The translations under genes were made by a program, and so were the position numbers. The notes beneath the pieces were generated by a model. The model saw only the letters and a program-made list of their open reading frames with translations, was not told where the DNA came from and ran no database searches. A stretch of 5,129 nucleotides of DNA from the NCBI GenBank assembly GCA_013214715.1, contig JABSSB010000097.1:1-5129 (forward strand). Direction: 5' to 3'. Numbering within the stretch: the first letter of the stretch is position 1; each line of letters starts with the position of its first letter. This DNA is from Paracoccaceae bacterium. Its GTDB lineage: Bacteria > Pseudomonadota > Alphaproteobacteria > Rhodobacterales > Rhodobacteraceae. Positions 1-5,129 of this stretch are shown here, one piece after another.

Positions 1-53
1 CCATCGGCGCGGTTATACTGTTGTTTGTGATCGGTCTCATAAAACGCGTCTAG
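1..53 (+). CDS. C-terminal end of a small membrane protein, probably GlsB/YeaQ/YmgE family (partial)
   Basis: The frame beginning at position 3 is open from the window edge to a TAG stop at 51-53 and reads IGAVILLFVIGLIKRV. This is a hydrophobic segment ending in a short basic tail, as expected for the last transmembrane helix of a very small inner-membrane protein. The IGA-(hydrophobic)-basic ending resembles the C-terminus of the GlsB/YeaQ/YmgE (transglycosylase-associated) family, roughly 80-residue three-helix proteins of unclear, stress-related function. Only about 16 residues are visible, so the family is an inference from the ending and could be another small membrane protein. The call as a real gene end is supported by a strong terminator on the same strand 55 bases after the stop. 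The gene converges on guaB. Confidence 0.55.
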   Translation, partial: IGAVILLFVIGLIKRV

Positions 54-77
54 GCCATCCGTCCGAACGGAAGGCCT
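52..77. other. Hairpin overlapping the stop codon of the upstream membrane protein gene
   Basis: AGGCC at 52-56 pairs with GGCCT at 73-77, and CCGT at 59-62 pairs with ACGG at 67-70. A symmetrical AT/AA internal loop separates the two stems and the apical loop is CCGA. The outer stem includes the last two bases of the TAG stop. No T-run follows, so it is not a standard intrinsic terminator. It may protect the mRNA 3' end or act as a small 3' UTR element; this is inference from base pairing only. Confidence 0.35.
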
Positions 78-108
78 TGAATAGGCATTTAAAGCTGCCG
101 CGAGAATG

Positions 109-134
109 CCCCGGCTCAATGGGCCGGGGTTTTT
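109..134 (+). terminator. Rho-independent terminator of the upstream (+) gene
   Basis: CCCCGGC at 109-115 pairs perfectly with GCCGGGG at 123-129 around a seven-base loop, and is followed at once by TTTTT (130-134) and then GTTGTT. A GC-only stem with an adjacent T-run is the classic intrinsic terminator layout. It is 55 bases downstream of the stop codon at 51-53 and faces the convergent guaB gene. Confidence 0.88.
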
Positions 135-273
135 GTTGTTAATGTCTCAACTTCAAAAAAACGTACGAAGCGCAAGCATTGGTCTTCTGACGAGAAGATT
201 GGGGGCGTCTTTCCGTCATCAGGGTTTTTGGGATTGTCTGACGACGGACAGTTCATGGCTTATTCTGACTTAC
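135..273. other. Non-coding convergent intergenic stretch with two possible hairpins
   Basis: No convincing gene is found here. An open frame starting near 106 or 142 has no ribosome binding site, no recognisable protein and runs into guaB. Two pairings can be seen: TCTTCT (183-188) with AGAAGA (193-198) around the tetraloop GACG, and TCCGTC-A-TCAG (212-222) with CTGA-C-GACGGA (238-248), ten pairs with one mismatch and a 15-base loop. A run of seven A (155-161) would be a T-run when read on the minus strand. The stretch may be 3' UTR of guaB or carry a small RNA, but no known RNA family was recognised. Confidence 0.3.
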
Positions 274-304
274 TGGGGCGAGACAAAAGGGATGTCTCGC
301 CCCA
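274..304 (-). terminator. Long perfect hairpin just downstream of guaB, likely transcript end or 3' stabiliser
   Basis: GGGGCGAGAC at 275-284 is the exact reverse complement of GTCTCGCCCC at 294-303, extended by the T274-A304 pair to an 11-bp perfect stem with a nine-base loop. It lies 24 bases past the guaB stop codon, the usual place for a terminator. On neither strand is the stem followed by a clean T-run (on the guaB strand the next bases are GTAAGTCAG), so intrinsic termination may be weak. It could instead be a bidirectional or Rho-assisted site, or a block to 3' exonucleases. Confidence 0.5.
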
Positions 305-328
305 ATAATGACCAAATATTACACAGTA

Positions 329-1777
329 TTATACGATCCGATAGTTCGGCGACTCTCGCGTGATTTGAACATCATGCACATGGCTTTCCTTCAACCCTGC
401 GCCGGTGATTTTCACGAAATTGCAGTTCTTGCGCATTTCTTCAACCGTGGCACAGCCGGTATAGCCCATCGCGGCGCGCAACCCGCCCACCAGCTGATGC
501 AAGACCGCCTGGACCGAGCCTTTGTAAGGCACTTGACCTTCGATCCCCTCGGGCACCAGCTTGTCACTGGCAGCGTCCTTCTGGAAATACCGGTCCGCCG
601 AACCGCGCGCCATCGCCCCCAGCGATCCCATGCCGCGATAGCTTTTGAAGCTGCGGCCCTGATAAAGGATCACCTCGCCCGGGCTTTCATCCGTGCCCGC
701 GATCATCGAGCCGACCATTGCGCAGGACGCCCCGGCAGCAATCGCCTTGGCAAAATCACCTGAAAGTTTGATGCCGCCATCGGCGATCACCGGCACGTCT
801 CCGGCCGCAGCCGCGCAATCCATGATCGCGGTCAGTTGCGGCACACCGACACCAGCGACCATCCGCGTGGTGCAGATCGAACCCGGGCCAATCCCAACCT
901 TGACGGCATCCGCGCCCGCGCCGATCAGGGCCTTGGTCGCCTCAGACGTCGCCACATTCCCAGCGACCACCTGAACCTCATTCGACAGGGCTTTGACCCG
1001 TTCTACGGCCTTGGCCACGCCTTCGGAATGGCCATGTGCGGTGTCGATCACGATCATGTCGGCGCCTGCGTCGATCAAAGCGGCTGAGCGTTCGAACCCC
1101 GCATCACCCACCGTGGACGCCGCTGCCACGCGCAACCGGCCCAGCTGGTCCTTGCAGGCCGTGGGATTCAGCACCGATTGTTCGGTGTCCTTCAGCGTCA
1201 GCAACCCGGTCAGGCATCCTTCACCATCGGTGATCAGAAGCTTTTCGATGCGCCGCGTCTTCATCAGGCTGATCGCCTCATCCCGATCCGCGGGTTCCTG
1301 CAGGATGGCCAGATTGTCGGTCGTCATCATCGCGTGAACCGGCGTCTTGTCATCGGAGGCAAAGCGCATATCGCGGTTGGTCACGATCCCCATGACGCGT
1401 CCGGCCTCATCCACCACCGGAAAGCCGGACACGCGATACCGGTCACGCAACTCCATCGCGTCGGCGAGTGTCTGGTCTTTGGTCAGCGTGATCGGGTTAT
1501 AGACGATCCCGCTTTCAAATCGTTTGACCCGGCGGATTTCCCGCGCTTGTGCGTCGATATCCAGATTGCGGTGGATCACGCCCATGCCGCCAGCCTGTGC
1601 CAATGCAATGGCCATGCGGCCTTCGGTGACCGTGTCCATGGCCGAAGACAAAAGCGGGATGTTCAGCGCGATTGAACGTGTGACACGCGTGGTCGTATCC
1701 GCCTGCGCAGGCAGGACAGAGGAGGCCGCGGGGACCAAAAGAACATCGTCAAAGGTAAGTGCCTCACGAATCTGCAT
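329..1777 (-). CDS. guaB: Inosine-5'-monophosphate dehydrogenase
   Basis: This cytoplasmic enzyme oxidises IMP to XMP with NAD+, the rate-limiting and first committed step from IMP to GMP. The protein is 482 residues, a normal bacterial length. The N-terminus (REALTFDDVLLVPA) begins the TIM barrel. Two CBS domains follow at about residues 90-145 and 147-203, the usual insertion that senses adenine and guanine nucleotides. The catalytic loop GIGPGSICTTR is at 295-305 with the thioimidate-forming cysteine at 302. The IMP phosphate region (ADGGI, then SMIAGTDESPGE) and the SYRGMGSLGAM segment come next. The mobile flap SADRYFQ carries the Arg396-Tyr397 pair that by homology activates water, and EGIEGQVPYKG follows. 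All key residues are present. The ATG at 1775-1777 is chosen because GGAGG at 1783-1787 sits five bases upstream; a TTG at 1787-1789 overlaps this site and is unlikely. The gene diverges from the RACo-like gene and converges on the membrane protein gene. Confidence 0.97.
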   Translation of the reverse strand: MQIREALTFDDVLLVPAASSVLPAQADTTTRVTRSIALNIPLLSSAMDTVTEGRMAIALAQAGGMGVIHRNLDIDAQAREIRRVKRFESGIVYNPITLTKDQTLADAMELRDRYRVSGFPVVDEAGRVMGIVTNRDMRFASDDKTPVHAMMTTDNLAILQEPADRDEAISLMKTRRIEKLLITDGEGCLTGLLTLKDTEQSVLNPTACKDQLGRLRVAAASTVGDAGFERSAALIDAGADMIVIDTAHGHSEGVAKAVERVKALSNEVQVVAGNVATSEATKALIGAGADAVKVGIGPGSICTTRMVAGVGVPQLTAIMDCAAAAGDVPVIADGGIKLSGDFAKAIAAGASCAMVGSMIAGTDESPGEVILYQGRSFKSYRGMGSLGAMARGSADRYFQKDAASDKLVPEGIEGQVPYKGSVQAVLHQLVGGLRAAMGYTGCATVEEMRKNCNFVKITGAGLKESHVHDVQITRESPNYRIV

Positions 1778-1782
1778 GACTG

Positions 1783-1787
1783 CCTCC
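1783..1787 (-). promoter_or_regulatory. guaB ribosome binding site (decides the start)
   Basis: Read on the minus strand the sequence is GGAGG, then five bases, then ATG. This strong Shine-Dalgarno match fixes the guaB start at 1777 and argues against the in-frame TTG at 1787-1789, which would lie inside the site itself. Confidence 0.8.
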
Positions 1788-1812
1788 AATGCTTATCTCG
1801 TTTGGCCGCGAC

Positions 1813-1841
1813 CCTATGGCACGAAATCAGGGGGGTGTGAA
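1813..1841 (-). promoter_or_regulatory. Putative sigma-70-type promoter of guaB
   Basis: On the minus strand TTCACA (1836-1841, five of six to the TTGACA consensus) is followed by an exact 17-base spacer and CATAGG (1813-1818, three of six to TATAAT). Transcription would start near 1806, giving a leader of about 28 bases before the guaB ATG, with the ribosome binding site in place. Spacing and position are good, but the -10 match is weak, as is common in GC-rich alphaproteobacteria. This is by inspection only. Confidence 0.45.
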
Positions 1842-1854
1842 GGGCATAGCGCAA

Positions 1855-1875
1855 TGCAACCATAGAATGGCTGCA
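1855..1875. promoter_or_regulatory. 21-bp imperfect inverted repeat, possible operator between divergent genes
   Basis: TGCA-A-CCAT (1855-1863) mirrors ATGG-C-TGCA (1867-1875) across a three-base centre AGA, with one mismatch per arm (A1859 against C1871). It lies in the 199-bp region shared by guaB and the RACo-like gene, about 50-70 bases upstream of the inferred guaB start of transcription and about 100 bases upstream of the RACo-like start codon. Size and symmetry fit a dimeric regulator site, though a short cruciform or chance palindrome is possible. I do not recognise it as the site of a named regulator. Confidence 0.35.
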
Positions 1876-1976
1876 AAGCGCAAAAATGCCGCCCCGCTGC
1901 CACGTCATGCCGCTAGATGACTTTCCTTGCCCGGCGCACGGCGTATGTTGCGGGTAAAGCAGACAGCAGGTGCGAG

Positions 1977-4016
1977 ATGAGCAGCGACCCTCTTGTGATT
2001 TTCACCCCGTCCGGCAAACGCGGCCATGTGCCGGCGGGCACGCCCGTTCTGACAGCCGCGCGGCAACTGGGCGTTGATCTCGACTCAGTCTGTGGCGGGC
2101 GGGGCATCTGCTCGAAATGCCAAATCACGCCGTCTTTTGGGTCTTTCCCCAAACATGGCGTGACGGTGGAACAGGATGCGCTGTCTGACTGGAACGCAGT
2201 CGAAGCCCGCTATGATGAAAAGCGTGGGCTTGCGACGGGGCGGCGTCTGGGCTGTCAGGCGAAAATCATGTCTGACGTGGTTATTGACGTGCCCCCTGAA
2301 AGTCAGGTGCACCGCCAGGTCGTTCGCAAGGAAGCTGCTCAGCGCGACATCACCATGGACCCGGCAACGCGGCTGTACTTTGTTGAGGTGGAAGAGCCCG
2401 ACATGCACCAGCCCACCGGCGATCTTGAGCGTCTGTCCCGCGCGCTGAGCGAGCAATGGCAGGTCGGCGCTGTGACCGCGGTCCCCAGCCTGATGACCAA
2501 GCTGCAACCGGTTTTGCGCAAGGGCAAATGGCAGGTCACCGTCGCGCTGCACAAAGGGCATAGGGACGCGGCCGCGCAAATCATCGACATTTGGCCCGGC
2601 CTTCATGAAGGCGGGCTTTATGGGCTGGCCATCGATCTGGGCTCCACCACTATCGCCGCGCATTTGACCGATCTGGCGACGGGGGCCGTTGTGGCTTCCT
2701 CGGGCCTAATGAACCCGCAGATCCGCTTTGGCGAAGATCTGATGAGCCGTGTGTCCTATGCCATGATGAACCCCGGCGGAGAGGTGGAGATGACGACGGC
2801 CGTGCGCGAGGCGCTAAACGATCTGACGCGCGCCATTGCCGATGATGCCGCGATTGATCCGGCCCTGATTGTCGAAGCCGTCTTTGTCTGCAACCCGGTG
2901 ATGCACCACCTGCTGCTGGGGCTGGACCCGGTCGAACTGGGGCAGGCGCCTTTTGCCCTGGCCACGTCCGAGGCGATGGATCTGCCCGCCCGCGATCTGG
3001 ACCTGACCGTGATGAACCCGCGTGCGCAGGTCTATGTGCTGCCTTGCATCGCCGGGCATGTCGGCGCCGACGCAGCGGCGGTGGCCCTGTCGGAAGAGCC
3101 GGGCAAATCCGATGATCTGGTTTTGATCGTCGATGTTGGTACCAATGCCGAAATCCTTCTGGGCGACAAGCGCGGTGTGCTGGCCTGTTCGTCGCCGACG
3201 GGCCCGGCCTTTGAAGGGGCGCAGATCAGCTCGGGCCAGCGGGCAGCGCCGGGCGCGATTGAGCGGATCGAGATTGATCCCATCACCAAAGAACCGCGCT
3301 TCCGCGTGATTGGCTCATCGCTTTGGTCCAATGAAGACGGGTTTGATGCGGCAATTGCCACGACGGGCATCACCGGCATCTGCGGCTCTGGCATTATCGA
3401 GGCCGTAGCTGAAATGCGCATGGCTGGTCTGCTGGATGACAGCGGGCTGATAGGCTCGGCTGAGCAGACAGGCACGGCGCGGTCCATCCCCGAAGGCCGC
3501 ACCCATGCCTATCTGATCTATGACGCCAGCGCCGAAGGTGGCCCCCGGATCACCGTGACCCAAGGCGATATTCGCGCCATTCAACTGGCCAAATCCGCGC
3601 TTTATGCCGGAGCGCGTCTGCTGATGGACAATATGGACGTGGATCGCGTGGACCGCGTGGTGCTGGCCGGTGCCTTTGGCGCGCATATCTCGACCAAACA
3701 CGCGATGGTGCTGGGCATGATCCCGGATGCGCCCCTGGACAAGGTAACCAGCGCGGGCAACGCCGCCGGGACAGGCGCGCGAATTGCTTTGTGCAATATC
3801 GGTGCACGGGCCGAGATTGAGCGCGTAGTGCGCCAGATCACCAAGGTTGAAACCGCGATTGAGCCGAAGTTTCAGGATCATTTTGTTGCGGCCAACGCGA
3901 TCCCGCACAAGACCGATCCCTTCCCGGAACTGGCCAAGGTTGTCGATCTGCCCAAACCGTCCTTCAACAGCGGTGGCGAAGAAATGACCGGTCGGCGCAG
4001 GCGACGCCGCGCTTGA
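1977..4016 (+). CDS. RACo/RamA-like [2Fe-2S] corrinoid-activating ATPase (DUF4445)
   Basis: Members of this family reduce the inactive Co(II) corrinoid of B12-dependent methyltransferases back to Co(I), driving the uphill electron transfer with ATP. The 679-residue protein starts with a plant-type ferredoxin domain (about 5-110) whose cluster ligands fit C39-x5-C45-x2-C48 and C93 (VCGGRGICSKC and LGCQA). A linker and middle region (about 112-212) follows. The C-terminal ASKHA ATPase part (about 215-625) has phosphate-1 AIDLGSTT (218-225), phosphate-2 VDVGTNAEI (385-393), the CGSGIIEA segment (469-476) and the adenosine motif VVLAGAFGAHIS (561-572). No signal peptide or membrane helix is seen, so it should be cytoplasmic. 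The ATG at 1977 is preferred: AGG at 1968-1970 is spaced six bases from it, and MSSDPLVIFTPSGK starts the ferredoxin fold directly. The upstream in-frame ATG at 1917 lacks a binding site. The C-terminus ends in six arginines. No methyltransferase or corrinoid protein is adjacent, so the client is unknown; split methionine synthase is a candidate. Confidence 0.88.
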   Translation: MSSDPLVIFTPSGKRGHVPAGTPVLTAARQLGVDLDSVCGGRGICSKCQITPSFGSFPKHGVTVEQDALSDWNAVEARYDEKRGLATGRRLGCQAKIMSDVVIDVPPESQVHRQVVRKEAAQRDITMDPATRLYFVEVEEPDMHQPTGDLERLSRALSEQWQVGAVTAVPSLMTKLQPVLRKGKWQVTVALHKGHRDAAAQIIDIWPGLHEGGLYGLAIDLGSTTIAAHLTDLATGAVVASSGLMNPQIRFGEDLMSRVSYAMMNPGGEVEMTTAVREALNDLTRAIADDAAIDPALIVEAVFVCNPVMHHLLLGLDPVELGQAPFALATSEAMDLPARDLDLTVMNPRAQVYVLPCIAGHVGADAAAVALSEEPGKSDDLVLIVDVGTNAEILLGDKRGVLACSSPTGPAFEGAQISSGQRAAPGAIERIEIDPITKEPRFRVIGSSLWSNEDGFDAAIATTGITGICGSGIIEAVAEMRMAGLLDDSGLIGSAEQTGTARSIPEGRTHAYLIYDASAEGGPRITVTQGDIRAIQLAKSALYAGARLLMDNMDVDRVDRVVLAGAFGAHISTKHAMVLGMIPDAPLDKVTSAGNAAGTGARIALCNIGARAEIERVVRQITKVETAIEPKFQDHFVAANAIPHKTDPFPELAKVVDLPKPSFNSGGEEMTGRRRRRRA

Positions 4017-4020
4017 GGGA

Positions 4021-4044
4021 CGACGCCCCGGTCAGGGGGCGCCG
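4021..4044. terminator. Hairpin in the convergent gap between the RACo-like and DUF1127 genes
   Basis: CGCCCC (4024-4029) pairs with GGGGCG (4036-4041) around a six-base loop. On the minus strand the stem extends to nine pairs (4021-4029 with 4036-4044) through one G-U pair. It fills most of the 36 bp between the two convergent stop codons, the expected place for a shared terminator. Neither strand has a T-run after the stem (an A-run follows on +), so intrinsic termination is not well supported. Confidence 0.35.
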
Positions 4045-4052
4045 CAAAAAGC

Positions 4053-4268
4053 TTACCGCAGATGCTCCAGATAGGATTTCCGCGGGGCAGGGGCCGGATA
4101 TCCGATGTCCCGCTTCAGGTGGTCACTTAACTCATGCAGCCGCAGCTTTGCAGGCTTTGGCGTGATCAGGCGGGTCAGAGCCCGCAATATGACGGGCAAG
4201 GCCCCGTGATGGTCAATGGCTGCATCGATCCGGTGTTTGGACGATGGTTTGGTCAGACTAAGAGTCAT
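4053..4268 (-). CDS. DUF1127-type small protein
   Basis: The 71-residue protein carries the DUF1127 (YjiS-like) signature near its C-terminus: LRLHELSDHLKRDIGY (about 42-57), with the typical L-x-x-LSDH-L-x-RDIG pattern, preceded by a short amphipathic helix (PVILRALTRLI). Such proteins are very small, arginine-rich and widespread in alphaproteobacteria. Family members have been linked to RNA turnover, small-RNA maturation and phosphate or stress adaptation (for example CcaF1 of Rhodobacter sphaeroides), but the role of this one is unknown. The ATG at 4266-4268 is chosen because GGGGA (4274-4278) lies five bases upstream on the minus strand; a longer in-frame start at 4325 adds 19 residues with no family resemblance. 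The N-terminal half (KPSSKHRIDAAIDHHG) is less typical. It converges on the RACo-like gene and is preceded by about 300 bp without a gene. Confidence 0.8.
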   Translation of the reverse strand: MTLSLTKPSSKHRIDAAIDHHGALPVILRALTRLITPKPAKLRLHELSDHLKRDIGYPAPAPRKSYLEHLR

Positions 4269-4276
4269 GGTTGTCC

Positions 4277-4293
4277 CCGGCACAGATAGCCGG
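4277..4293 (-). promoter_or_regulatory. Leader hairpin overlapping the DUF1127 ribosome binding site
   Basis: CCGGC (4277-4281) is the exact reverse complement of GCCGG (4289-4293), with a seven-base loop. On the minus-strand mRNA the 3' arm of this stem shares two G residues with the GGGGA ribosome binding site (4274-4278), nine bases before the start codon. Such a stem could lower translation until melted or bound, but it is only five pairs long and may have no role. Confidence 0.3.
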
Positions 4294-4337
4294 TCCCTTT
4301 GGGTTGGATGTGGTGGGAAACGCACGGCCAGACAGAG

Positions 4338-4360
4338 CCGGAAAAGCTTGTTGTCAGATG
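4338..4360. repeat. Imperfect direct repeat, copy 1
   Basis: CCGGAAAAGC followed by TTGTTGTCAGATG. It matches the second copy at 4446-4468 at 19 of 23 positions, including an identical first ten bases. The two copies are offset by 108 bases, upstream of the DUF1127 gene. Confidence 0.4.
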
Positions 4361-4445
4361 GCGTGCTGGGTTTGCGTCAGGGCGACCTCGTTACGGACGC
4401 AGCCCTCATACGGGTCAGGCCTGTGCCATGCCCCAATATCGCACA

Positions 4446-4468
4446 CCGGAAAAGCGTGATGTCGAATG
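4446..4468. repeat. Imperfect direct repeat, copy 2
   Basis: CCGGAAAAGC followed by GTGATGTCGAATG. It is the partner of the copy at 4338-4360; mismatches are confined to four positions in the second half. The pair could be binding sites for one regulator or a chance similarity. Confidence 0.4.
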
Positions 4469-4573
4469 CAAATTCATCGCGCGCCTCCCCGTGATTGGTT
4501 GCGATGGCGCTCGTGTAGGGTCTTAGCCGCGCCCTGTCACCAAAAATGTGGCTGCGCCGCGACACTGTGATGC

Positions 4574-4602
4574 AAAAACAACAAAGGGCGCCGTAGCGCC
4601 CC
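4574..4602 (-). terminator. Rho-independent terminator of the DUF882 gene
   Basis: On the minus strand GGGCGC (from 4601 to 4596) pairs with GCGCCC (4591 to 4586) around the tetraloop TACG, and is followed by TTTGTTGTTTTT (4585 to 4574). The stem starts 24 bases past the stop codon of the DUF882 gene. GC-only stem, stable tetraloop and T-rich tail make a strong intrinsic terminator, which separates that gene from the DUF1127 gene on the same strand. Confidence 0.88.
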
Positions 4603-4625
4603 TGATTTCAAAACATGAACGCGTG

Positions 4626-5129
4626 TTAACCGCGCCAGGTGCGGACCACTCCGCAGTCCATATGCACAAAGTTCGAACGGTGATAGCTGCCCACCCCGCC
4701 AGCGCTGCATGAGGCTGCAGCTTTGGCCATCTGTGACACCGACCGGCTTTTCAATCGTAGGTCAGCCGCCTGACCCAACACATGAAGCGATTTCTTCGCT
4801 ACAGACCGCGACCGGCGCCGCAGCATCGCGTTGGTCGATGGGCTGCGGTAACCCGAGAGCAGAACATAAGGCTCAGTCACGTCGAGCATGTTATGCGCCG
4901 CTGTCATGATATCGATGGTGCGCAGGTCGATGGATTTCGCCTGGTTCTGGCGCCAGTCACGCATGAACCAATTGATTTCTTTCACCGCGTCTTTGACGTA
5001 TTTTCCATCGACCCAATAAATCATGTCGATGTGTTCGCCCGTGCGGCCTGAATACATGCGAAGCCGCCGAATATCGCCGGAACCCCGAAGGAAGCCAGCC
5101 GCGTTTGCATAAGTCGGTGCTGCCACAAC
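4626..5129 (-). CDS. DUF882 / peptidase M15-like exported protein (5' end outside the window)
   Basis: The frame is open from the TAA stop at 4626-4628 to the window edge, giving 167 visible residues. The family (DUF882, YcbK-like, related to zinc D-Ala-D-Ala peptidases of clan M15) is thought to act on peptidoglycan in the periplasm. The visible start (APTYANAAGF) looks like the end of a signal peptide with an A-N-A cleavage site; roseobacter homologues usually carry a Tat-type leader, which would lie beyond the edge. Numbering from the GTG at 5124-5126, the motif SGYRSPSTNAMLR is at 91-103, SLHVLGQAADL at 113-123 with likely zinc ligands His115 and Asp122, and GVGSYHRSNFVHMDCG at 144-159 with the third ligand His155. 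It ends in RTWRG, as is typical. That GTG is probably internal, because the reading frame continues upstream as another valine. Gene identity is secure; substrate and true start are not visible. Confidence 0.9.
   Translation of the reverse strand, partial: VVAAPTYANAAGFLRGSGDIRRLRMYSGRTGEHIDMIYWVDGKYVKDAVKEINWFMRDWRQNQAKSIDLRTIDIMTAAHNMLDVTEPYVLLSGYRSPSTNAMLRRRSRSVAKKSLHVLGQAADLRLKSRSVSQMAKAAASCSAGGVGSYHRSNFVHMDCGVVRTWRG

Larger units (their letters stand above)
4269..4573. other. Gene-free stretch upstream of the DUF1127 gene
   Basis: I find no convincing coding sequence on either strand. Short open frames here (for example 4377-4565 on the minus strand and 4299-4526 on the plus strand) lack ribosome binding sites and recognisable protein sequence. 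The stretch must hold the promoter of the DUF1127 gene, but no strong -35/-10 pair stands out; weak candidates such as CTGACA (4354-4359, minus strand) have poor -10 partners. It contains a 23-base imperfect direct repeat (4338-4360 and 4446-4468). The unusual length of the leader leaves room for an untranslated RNA or for regulation by a dedicated factor. Confidence 0.4.

Noticed and set aside
106..363. 85-codon open frame on the + strand
   Set aside because: It starts inside the terminator stem, lacks a ribosome binding site and recognisable protein sequence, and overlaps the guaB end.
1787..1789. Longer guaB beginning at an in-frame TTG, adding four residues
   Set aside because: The TTG overlaps the GGAGG ribosome binding site that serves the ATG at 1775-1777, and family proteins start at that later position.
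308..1865. Several long + strand open frames opposite guaB (up to 165 codons)
   Set aside because: They are antisense shadows of a GC-rich gene; guaB on the minus strand is certain.
1922..1949. Candidate RACo promoter with -10 TATGTT at 1944-1949
   Set aside because: The -10 is plausible but the only -35 at a 16-base distance (TTTCCT) matches three of six bases, and TTGCCC at 1927 is only 11 bases away. Too weak to list as a feature.
1917..1976. Longer RACo-like protein beginning at an ATG at 1917
   Set aside because: No ribosome binding site precedes it, and the extra 20 residues (arginine-rich, no domain) do not fit the ferredoxin start. The stretch is more likely the promoter and leader.
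2085..3908. Long minus-strand open frames opposite the RACo-like gene (up to 197 codons)
   Set aside because: Translations are low-complexity and unlike any family, and lie wholly inside the well-supported RACo-like gene.
4216..4565. Small open frames on both strands in the gap upstream of the DUF1127 gene
   Set aside because: None has a good ribosome binding site or recognisable protein; they overlap one another and the DUF1127 start.
4709..5051. Two + strand open frames opposite the DUF882 gene
   Set aside because: The minus-strand frame carries intact M15-like motifs; these are shadows.
1..5129. A new defence, mobile or biosynthetic system
   Set aside because: All recognisable genes are ordinary chromosomal families, gene order does not suggest a joint function, and no mobile-element signatures, direct target repeats or arrays were seen.

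Overview
The window looks like chromosomal DNA from an alphaproteobacterium of the Rhodobacteraceae (Roseobacter group). The base composition is GC-rich. The proteins recognised by reading (a bacterial IMP dehydrogenase, a RACo/DUF4445 ferredoxin-ATPase, a DUF1127 small protein and a DUF882/M15-like periplasmic protein) all look like roseobacter versions from memory; no database search was run. I see no insertion sequence, tRNA, rRNA, CRISPR array, phage gene or clear sign of recent transfer.

Layout from left to right. (1) Positions 1-53 (+) hold the last codons of a small hydrophobic protein, probably of the GlsB/YeaQ/YmgE family, followed by a strong Rho-independent terminator at 109-134. 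(2) Positions 135-328 are a convergent intergenic stretch with several possible hairpins, including an 11-bp perfect stem just downstream of guaB. (3) guaB (IMP dehydrogenase) lies on the minus strand, 329-1777, with a good ribosome binding site and a plausible sigma-70 promoter. (4) A divergent regulatory region (1778-1976) contains a 21-bp imperfect inverted repeat. (5) A large RACo/RamA-like protein (1977-4016, +) carries a plant-type [2Fe-2S] domain and an ASKHA ATPase fold. (6) After a 36-bp convergent gap with a hairpin comes a DUF1127 small protein on the minus strand (4053-4268). (7) About 300 bp without a convincing gene follows, then a clear terminator and the 3' part of a DUF882 peptidase-M15-like exported protein on the minus strand (4626 to the window edge).

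The genes do not form one pathway. guaB is purine housekeeping: it catalyses the first committed step to GMP. The RACo-like protein most likely reactivates an oxidised cobalamin on a B12-dependent methyltransferase encoded elsewhere; no corrinoid protein or methyltransferase is in view, so its partner is open. DUF1127 proteins are linked to RNA metabolism and stress adaptation in alphaproteobacteria. The DUF882 protein probably acts on peptidoglycan in the periplasm. I found no clear new multi-gene system. The points most worth a second look are the identity of the RACo client, the inverted repeat between the divergent genes, the structured 3' intergenic region beside guaB, and a repeated motif upstream of the DUF1127 gene.
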